From CAZOIA01 sp964579675 (GTDB taxonomy: Bacteria; Planctomycetota; Phycisphaerae; UBA1845; PWPN01): a DNA stretch of 11,136 bases. The DNA lies in NCBI GenBank assembly GCA_964579675.1, contig CAZOIA010000182.1, forward strand, positions 1 through 11,136, given 5' to 3'. The translations under genes were made by a program, and so were the position numbers. Under the pieces are notes generated by a model, which searched no databases, was not told the origin of the DNA, and saw nothing but the letters and a program-made list of their open reading frames with translations. Positions 5,595 through 11,136 of this stretch are shown here, one piece after another; positions within the stretch are counted from its first letter, which is position 1; each line of letters begins with the position of its first letter.

Positions 5595-8500
5595 ATGGTC
5601 AGGCGTTGGGGTGTTGCGGCCTGGACAATTGCCTTGGCAACGGTTGCTGCAGAAGCGGGGCGGCTTCAGCCGCGCACGTACGGAACCGGCGTCCCCCTGA
5701 TAGCGGGGGGGCAAGCGACCTGCGTGGTCATCTGTCCGGCCGAGAAGAACGGTTGGCCTGCGCTGGCCGAGCGAGTGGCTGATGCCGTTACCGCACTTGG
5801 GGCCTCGGACGTGCCGATCGTCCTGGACACGTCGGCCGTGCCAGAGCGGCTTGGCTCAGTCAGGCCGGATCTGCAAGCCAGGAACCTGATCCTTCTGGGC
5901 GATCTGAACACGAACCGTGCCTTTTTCCCGTTGTATGCCAACTACTACACGTACTGCGACGCGAGGTATCCTGGCCGCGACGGGTACGTGTTGCGGACGA
6001 TCGTCCGGCCATTCGGGCGGAAGGCCAACTACCTGCTGATTGGCGGCAGCACGCAGGAAGGGGTCGCGGCGGGCGTGGACCGGCTCGTGGCCAAGCTCGG
6101 GAAGTTGGAGCCCGGCTCCGAGGTCGAATTGCCCTACGAACTGGAAGTGAAGCTCGGGCCGGAGATGGCACGGATCCTCGATCCCCTTACGGCCCGAGCG
6201 GGCCGGGAAACTGATTCCGACCCGCCCGAAGGCGAGGGACGCTACGGATACGCTCGCGACCGGTTCACCGCCAATGCTCATCTGCACTTCTACACCGGCG
6301 AGGAGGTCTTTGCTGAGACAGCCCGGAAATGGGCGCTTTATCTGGCCGACTACGACTCCCGGGCCATCCGCATCGACGACTACAAACTGGAGAATCTCGC
6401 TGCCGCGTGGCGTCGCGTAAGTCCCAGCCCGGTCTTCATGCCGGACGAGCGACAGAAGATCGACACGCGGATGTATGAGACCGCAGTGGAACAGGAGGGT
6501 TCGTGGTGGCGACAGAAGGATGCGTCCCAAGGGATCGGCATGCGCCATCACACGACGGGAATGCTGGGGTGGTGGACGCTGATACGGGTTCTGCTGGAAC
6601 TGGGCCAGCCTGACGATCCAGCGCGCCGGCAGCTCATCCAATGGCGAAGCGAATGTGAGGCCTATCTCAATGGTTTGCTGCGGCACTACTGGGATGACGC
6701 GGATGATTACCAGTCTGCGGATTCGGTCCAGAACACTGCCAGCTACGCCCTGCAGACCGGCCAGTTGTCCTGGTTCGAGAGCGGGCTTGGGCATCGGGCG
6801 GCGGAGCGGCTCCTTTCGGTGACGGACAATCTGGGCTGGTATGCGGGCATTCAGGGCTACGGCGAAGCCCTGCCTGGTTGGGAACACTTTACGCTCAATG
6901 GCGGGCTTCTCCTGGGATCGTGCGGATTCGTCTATCAGGACGGCGGTTTCAACTGGATCCTGAAGCACTTCGCGATGCTCGAACGCTCGTGGGGTGCGCT
7001 TCAGCCCTGGTGGTTGCATCAGTATGCCACCGGGGATCGCTTGAGACAGGCGCAACCCGGCTGGCTCAATGGGCTGCAAGTGACGAGGTTCACTCCTTAT
7101 CGGTTGAATCACATCAATACCGGGCGTTTTCTGAAGACCGACATCATGGATGGTTTCCGAGTAACCGGTCTGGCAGCACGCCCGGTCTCCGAAGGACGGG
7201 CCTTTGACAAGCTCGTGATCCGCGGGAGCCCGGGTCCTTCCAGCCTGTACCTTCTCTTGCAGGGCTCGTCCGCTATTACGCTCAGCACCATCGACATGAA
7301 CTCGATCATCCGTTACACCGATCAGGGCAAGCTCTGGCTGCTGCACAATACGTCGCGACGGTCGCTTTTCTTCAAGAACGCAGTCTATATCAGCAAGGGT
7401 GCCAACGATCAGCCGCTGCCCGCTGCCTGCGAGCTAATGGCACATGCCGATCTCGGGGACGTTGCCCTGGCGGCTACTCGCCTGCCGGCCTATCGCGGGA
7501 CGACGTGGACGCGTAACCTGATCGTGTTGCACGACCGGTTCAGCGTGGTCATCGATCAGATCCGCGCCGACGAGCCGGGGTACTACAAGCTCTGCTGCAC
7601 CTGGCGCACGCCGGGCTTCGCCGCCCTGACCGGATCAGGTTGGGAGTCACGGCAGGAAGATGTCGAGTTCTGCCTTCTGCCCGGTGAGATGAATGGTTTG
7701 ACCAGTAATCGCTCAGGAGTGCGCGACGGGGCGACGAGACCGACCGTACTGCGCCAGAATCGTTCATGGAGCGCGGCAGCAGGTGACAATCTGGTCTTCG
7801 AAAACCTGCTCTACACGACGGGACCAGCCCGGCGGCAGACATATAGAATCCGTCGCGTGGCTCCCGGGGCGATTGTAATTCGGCAACCGGGCGTTGCCGG
7901 CGATAACTCACTCTACCTGGCGGCGGCCAGCGACCGCGACATTGAACTCAAGGGCCTGAAAACCGACGCCGCAGCGATCCTCCTGGGCCCGCAAGACGTG
8001 TGCATGACCGGCGGAACGAAGCTCCTCCTGGATGGCATGGGTCTCACCCCGGCCGCGGGTCGGACTGTGCCGACAGAAGAACTCGCAGAGAGAATAAGGC
8101 ATCTCCTGGCTGAGCTATGGGCCGACTCGGAGGTTGCCGAGAAGGCGGCAACTGATACGGGAGAATCTGCGTCGGGCACCGGCCCCGAACCGCTATGGGT
8201 TCATGGCGGGCCGTGCAGCCACGGCGGTTTGATCGAAGGGGTTCGGTTGACCGGTCTGAAGAACGTCATCGGTCCCACTGCGTTCACGACCGATTGGATC
8301 CTGCCCGTGCTTCGCGCGGAGCCGAGGCTGTCGCCACAAAAAGGCTGTGGGCTCGCTCTCGAATCCCCGAACCGAGGCAAAGCCGCCGGGGCAACGACCG
8401 CCCACGACGCTCACGCGCCCTCCGAAACCATGTTATCGCCGCTCAAGGGAGCCGAATTCGTCCTCGAGTTCCCCAGGCCGATGCGAATCGACGAGCTCGC

Positions 8501-9878
8501 CATCTTCGGCGATACGCTCGGTGAAACATCGAATCCTCTGCCGCGGGCAGAACTGGATCTGGCGCTGACCTTCAGTTGCGACGGGTTTCGCCGGGACAAG
8601 CGAACACGGAAGGTGAGTCTCACCCGCCGGGCTACGTATCACAACCTCTACAAAGGCCACTCGTACGTGTTCGAATGCTACAGCACGGCGAGACTGAACG
8701 AGCAGGCCGGTGCGGTTCGCATTCGCGTACTGTCCGGACCGTCGGCGGAGATGATGCTGAGCGATGTGCAACTGCGGACGGCGGACACGGCGAGGGCCAA
8801 GATGGTGGAGGTACGCCCGGCGGACCTGGACGACGACGAGCGGGATGAGATCCTGACCTGGACCAGCGAAGGGGATCTGGTGGTAGTCCGTGCGGATGGC
8901 ACCGAGTGCTGGCGGAAACGGTGGCCGCAGGGCATTATCGCCGTGGACGCCTGGGACTTGGAAGACGACGGCATGCGGGAGGTATTCGTGAGCCGCACGG
9001 ACCGGCACGTGGTGGTTCTCAACCACGACGGTTCGCTGAGATGGGAAAGGGACTTCAGCAACATGTACCGCGAGACGGACGAGCGCTTCTACGGCGACGG
9101 CAGCGAGGTCTACGGCATGGCAGCCTGGCAGCGGGCCGGGGCAACCGAAAAGGAGGTCCTCCTCACTTCTTACTGGTTCACGGCCCGTCTCGACCCGAAA
9201 GGGCGGATGCGGGAGTGCTTCCGGCGGGGCGGTCACTTCACCCAGATCCGTTGCGTACCGCCGGGCCTGCCCGGCAGCGGAGACCTGGTCATACGCAGCG
9301 ACATTCCGTGGGTAGGGCCTGTGCCGCTGGAGTGGTGGAGTACGGCTGCGGGCGAGGCTGACGCGACGTGCAAAGTGCCAAACGGCCCCGCCGTCTTCCT
9401 TGAGGTGGACGATTATGACGGGGACGGGAAGGCGGAGGCACTTGTTGCCACGGAACAGGGGGTCGGCCTGTACGCCCGCACTGAACCGAGAACCCGCTGG
9501 CAGCACATGACCGAAGCCCCGCCGGCCGGTGTGGGTGTGATCCGGGAACCAAGCGAAGAGTCCGCCAGCATAGTCTATGGCCGCCAAGACGGATATATCT
9601 TCGTTCTCGCTGCCGACGGGACTCTCCTGGGCCGCACCGTGTTGGACGAGCCGATCCGATGCCTGACTGCCCTGCGGACATCCGAAGGCAACACCATGAT
9701 TCTCGTCGGCACCGGCACCTCATTGCGTTGTCTGCGGTGGGGTGATCTCAAGGAACTCTGGCGACGGCCGGGGGCGTACCAGCACCTGGAGCTTGTTCGG
9801 TGCGGCGGCGGCCGGCAGGTGTTGGCGGTCAGGCGGACCGGCCAACTGGAAATGCTGAGCATGGGAAACTCGCCATGA
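5595..9878 (+). CDS. Giant secreted heparinase II/III-like protein with FG-GAP/VCBS propeller
   Basis: This 1427-residue exported protein begins with a signal peptide (MVRRWGVAAWTIALATVAAEA). Residues about 34-170 look like the small alpha/beta domain found ahead of some glycoside hydrolases (GH20b/GH67N type). Residues about 200-480 are helical and Trp-rich, with a conserved-looking RHH at 317-319, and resemble an alpha/alpha toroid. Residues about 500-830 form a beta-rich region with segments such as NLIVLHDRFSVVIDQI that resemble heparinase II/III beta-sandwiches. Residues about 945-1061 look discoidin-like (F5/8 type C). Residues about 1068-1427 carry FG-GAP-type calcium loops: DLDDDERDE (1077-1085), DLEDDGMRE (1121-1129) and DYDGDGKAE (1273-1281). 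A polysaccharide lyase acting on uronate-rich glycan is the best guess, but I cannot identify catalytic residues with certainty. The stop codon overlaps the next gene's start (ATGA). Confidence 0.75.
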   Translation: MVRRWGVAAWTIALATVAAEAGRLQPRTYGTGVPLIAGGQATCVVICPAEKNGWPALAERVADAVTALGASDVPIVLDTSAVPERLGSVRPDLQARNLILLGDLNTNRAFFPLYANYYTYCDARYPGRDGYVLRTIVRPFGRKANYLLIGGSTQEGVAAGVDRLVAKLGKLEPGSEVELPYELEVKLGPEMARILDPLTARAGRETDSDPPEGEGRYGYARDRFTANAHLHFYTGEEVFAETARKWALYLADYDSRAIRIDDYKLENLAAAWRRVSPSPVFMPDERQKIDTRMYETAVEQEGSWWRQKDASQGIGMRHHTTGMLGWWTLIRVLLELGQPDDPARRQLIQWRSECEAYLNGLLRHYWDDADDYQSADSVQNTASYALQTGQLSWFESGLGHRAAERLLSVTDNLGWYAGIQGYGEALPGWEHFTLNGGLLLGSCGFVYQDGGFNWILKHFAMLERSWGALQPWWLHQYATGDRLRQAQPGWLNGLQVTRFTPYRLNHINTGRFLKTDIMDGFRVTGLAARPVSEGRAFDKLVIRGSPGPSSLYLLLQGSSAITLSTIDMNSIIRYTDQGKLWLLHNTSRRSLFFKNAVYISKGANDQPLPAACELMAHADLGDVALAATRLPAYRGTTWTRNLIVLHDRFSVVIDQIRADEPGYYKLCCTWRTPGFAALTGSGWESRQEDVEFCLLPGEMNGLTSNRSGVRDGATRPTVLRQNRSWSAAAGDNLVFENLLYTTGPARRQTYRIRRVAPGAIVIRQPGVAGDNSLYLAAASDRDIELKGLKTDAAAILLGPQDVCMTGGTKLLLDGMGLTPAAGRTVPTEELAERIRHLLAELWADSEVAEKAATDTGESASGTGPEPLWVHGGPCSHGGLIEGVRLTGLKNVIGPTAFTTDWILPVLRAEPRLSPQKGCGLALESPNRGKAAGATTAHDAHAPSETMLSPLKGAEFVLEFPRPMRIDELAIFGDTLGETSNPLPRAELDLALTFSCDGFRRDKRTRKVSLTRRATYHNLYKGHSYVFECYSTARLNEQAGAVRIRVLSGPSAEMMLSDVQLRTADTARAKMVEVRPADLDDDERDEILTWTSEGDLVVVRADGTECWRKRWPQGIIAVDAWDLEDDGMREVFVSRTDRHVVVLNHDGSLRWERDFSNMYRETDERFYGDGSEVYGMAAWQRAGATEKEVLLTSYWFTARLDPKGRMRECFRRGGHFTQIRCVPPGLPGSGDLVIRSDIPWVGPVPLEWWSTAAGEADATCKVPNGPAVFLEVDDYDGDGKAEALVATEQGVGLYARTEPRTRWQHMTEAPPAGVGVIREPSEESASIVYGRQDGYIFVLAADGTLLGRTVLDEPIRCLTALRTSEGNTMILVGTGTSLRCLRWGDLKELWRRPGAYQHLELVRCGGGRQVLAVRRTGQLEMLSMGNSP
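8328..8474 (+). repeat. Imperfect 35-codon-spaced peptide repeat inside the 1427-residue protein
   Basis: Residues 912-925 (LSPQKGCGLALESP) and 947-960 (LSPLKGAEFVLEFP) share the pattern LSPxKGxxxxLExP. Between them lies a small Ala/His/Thr-rich stretch. The first copy ends about 20 residues before the discoidin-like region. This looks like a local tandem duplication or an insertion with a duplicated edge strand. Confidence 0.5.
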
Positions 9879-10990
9879 AAACGGATCGCACGTCCAAGCT
9901 GCCGTTGTTTTTCACGCAAGTGATCGGGTCGTTGCCGCGTCCAAGATTGCTGCAGGACCTCGTCGCGCAGCGCGACCGGATGGACCGGGACCACTACGAG
10001 AAGATCATGGACGAGCTGGTGCTCTTCGCCATCCGGCTCCAGGAGCAGGCGGGCATCGACGCGATCAGCGATGGTGAATGGCGGCGGAGCCACTACATCA
10101 AGGAGCTGTTCCACCGCGTGGGCGGCACCGAGCCGGTTCGGCGATTCGAGCATCAAGGCGAGGTCAAGTACACCGACGTGATCGTGCACAGGATGGAAGC
10201 GAAGGATCCGGCGTATGCCGCTGACGCTGCGTTTCTGGTCGGGCACACGGACCGGTGTACGAAATACGCGCTGCCGAGCCCGTTCCTGGTGGCGATCCGT
10301 TACTGGCATGAGGACTACAGCAGGGAGGCCTACCCGACCTGCCGGCACTTCATGGAGCACCTCACCGAGATCCTCGCCGCCGAGGCCAGGGCCCTGGTTC
10401 AGGCCGGCATCGACATCATCCAGTTGGATGATCCGGCGATCACCTATTTCTGCGATCGTACGCTGATGTCGAGCGGGGACACGCACGACGACCGCCTCAA
10501 GCGCGAATGGGACATGGACGCGCAAATGCCCGAGGCAGTGGCGGCGATCAACTACATCGCCGAGGGCCTCTCGGCCGAGGTGCACCTGCATTGCTGTCAC
10601 AGCGTCTACAAGCGGAGAAGTGACGTGAGCGGCGATTACAAGCCGATCCTGCCATACCTCAAGGACGCGAAGATCGATCGCGTGAACCTCGAGTTCGCCT
10701 ACCAGGGAACCGGCTCCATCAGCGATCTGGATCTGTTGCCGGCTCACCTGGCGGTAGGCATGGGGGTGGTGGACGTGCGGGGCGAAGCGCTGCAGAGCGT
10801 GGACGAAATCGAAGCGATCGGCGCCGCCGGTGCCCGGCGGATCGACCCACAGCGAATCGCGCTTAATCCTGATTGCGGCTTTGCTCCCGACGCGGGCGAG
10901 CCGCCGACGATCGATGAGGCGTACGAAAAGCTGCGTCGGCTGTCGGAGGCGGCCTCGCGGCTGCGACAACGATTTGCTGGCCGTCAGTAA
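9875..10990 (+). CDS. MetE-like cobalamin-independent methionine synthase family protein (C-terminal catalytic domain only)
   Basis: This 371-residue cytoplasmic protein matches the zinc-dependent methyltransferase half of MetE. It begins with the family motif GSLPRP. Zinc ligands are all visible: VHLHCC supplies His239 and Cys241, NLEF gives Glu273, and NPDCGF gives Cys334. The 61-residue distance from Glu to the last Cys equals that in E. coli MetE (665-726). IQLDDPA aligns with the VDEPA segment of the homocysteine site. The N-terminal folate-binding half of full MetE is absent, as in short core MetE-type and MetE-II family proteins, whose methyl donors differ or are unknown. The ATG at 9875 overlaps the previous stop by four bases and has GGGA eight bases upstream, so translation is probably coupled. 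The longer frame from 9800 lies inside the previous gene. An IS element begins directly after the TAA. Confidence 0.88.
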   Translation: MKTDRTSKLPLFFTQVIGSLPRPRLLQDLVAQRDRMDRDHYEKIMDELVLFAIRLQEQAGIDAISDGEWRRSHYIKELFHRVGGTEPVRRFEHQGEVKYTDVIVHRMEAKDPAYAADAAFLVGHTDRCTKYALPSPFLVAIRYWHEDYSREAYPTCRHFMEHLTEILAAEARALVQAGIDIIQLDDPAITYFCDRTLMSSGDTHDDRLKREWDMDAQMPEAVAAINYIAEGLSAEVHLHCCHSVYKRRSDVSGDYKPILPYLKDAKIDRVNLEFAYQGTGSISDLDLLPAHLAVGMGVVDVRGEALQSVDEIEAIGAAGARRIDPQRIALNPDCGFAPDAGEPPTIDEAYEKLRRLSEAASRLRQRFAGRQ

Positions 10991-11055
10991 GAGCCTATCC
11001 CAAAACCTCCTCGATTGCCGATATTGCCCTTGAGGCGCGGAGGCGCCCTTTGAGC

Positions 11056-11063
11056 AAGGAGGT
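11056..11063 (+). promoter_or_regulatory. Consensus ribosome binding site of the transposase
   Basis: AAGGAGGT followed by a six-base spacer and ATG at 11070 is the full Shine-Dalgarno consensus. It is stronger than the sites of the three glycan-related genes and supports this start although only 22 codons are visible. Confidence 0.75.
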
Positions 11064-11069
11064 CCAGGG

Positions 11070-11136
11070 ATGGACGGGAAACGGATATCCGACGAATGGC
11101 GTATTCCCGACGCGTTGTGGGAACGGATGGAGCCGC
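11070..11136 (+). CDS. IS5-family transposase, N-terminal fragment (runs off the window)
   Basis: Only 22 codons are visible. They read MDGKRISDEWRIPDALW followed by ERMEP. The pattern of an acidic/hydrophobic stretch leading to LWERMEP is characteristic of the N-terminal DUF4096-type domain of IS5-superfamily transposases (usually LWxRIxPLLP). The catalytic DDE residues would lie beyond the window. The gene is in the same direction as the MetE-like gene and is preceded by the IS left end. Confidence 0.65.
   Translation, partial: MDGKRISDEWRIPDALWERMEP

Larger units (their letters stand above)
10991..11136 (+). mobile_element. Left end of an IS5-type insertion sequence (partial)
   Basis: The sequence changes directly after the TAA at 10988-10990 to GAGCCTATCCCAAAACC, which looks like an IS terminal inverted repeat of the IS5 superfamily. 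After about 80 bases comes a strong ribosome binding site and the start of a transposase gene. A small hairpin (GGCGC/GCGCC, 11034-11047) sits in the leader. The other end lies outside the window, so neither the inverted repeat nor the target duplication can be verified. Confidence 0.7.

Noticed and set aside
5856..7346. Long antisense open frame (496 codons) opposite the secreted protein
   Set aside because: It has no ribosome binding site or protein-family features. Long antisense frames are expected in GC-rich genes, and the sense strand encodes clear domains.
8433..9587. Antisense open frame of 384 codons
   Set aside because: It is a shadow of the FG-GAP region on the plus strand. The translated sequence has no recognisable features.
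9800..9874. Longer N-terminus for the MetE-like protein
   Set aside because: It would overlap the previous gene by 79 bases and adds an Arg/Gly-rich stretch not seen in the family. The ATGA junction at 9875 is the natural start.
9575..10969. Antisense open frame of 464 codons over the MetE-like gene
   Set aside because: The plus strand has a complete zinc site with correct spacing. The minus-strand product resembles nothing and spans two plus-strand genes.

Overview
The window reads as a high-GC chromosomal fragment of an environmental planctomycete-like bacterium, probably a metagenome-assembled scaffold because it contains a 10-N gap. The planctomycete reading rests on three things: a protein with a C-terminal PEP-CTERM sorting signal, a secreted GH123/DUF4091-type glycosidase with a family-9-like carbohydrate-binding module, and a very large secreted heparinase-like/FG-GAP protein. 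Verrucomicrobiota, Lentisphaerota or Armatimonadota cannot be excluded from sequence reading alone. No rRNA, tRNA or CRISPR array was seen.

Layout. Positions 1-500 hold no credible gene. They contain homopolymers, several inverted repeats and the N gap. On the minus strand, 1790-501 encodes a secreted PEP-CTERM protein with repeats like those of HAF/beta-propeller proteins. A gene-free divergent region (about 1791-2503) with several dyads separates it from a plus-strand block. The block begins with a 933-residue secreted GH123-like glycosidase (2504-5305). After a 289-base spacer that carries dyads and a promoter candidate comes a 1427-residue secreted protein (5595-9878). It has an alpha-helical plus beta-sandwich polysaccharide-lyase-like core, a discoidin-like region and an FG-GAP/VCBS-type propeller. 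Its stop codon overlaps, by ATGA, the start of a 371-residue cytoplasmic MetE-like methyltransferase (9875-10990) that keeps all four zinc ligands. Directly after that stop codon lies the left end of an IS5-type insertion sequence, whose transposase gene starts at 11070 and runs off the window.

How the parts may work together. The two large exported proteins look like a glycan-degradation pair, possibly acting on amino-sugar polymers, since GH123 enzymes act on beta-GalNAc and heparinase-like folds act on uronate-containing glycans. The substrate is an inference, and no transporter, sulfatase or regulator lies in the window. The translational coupling of a giant secreted enzyme to a short MetE-like protein has no obvious textbook explanation and is the most interesting point here. 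The PEP-CTERM protein is divergent and may be an unrelated surface protein.
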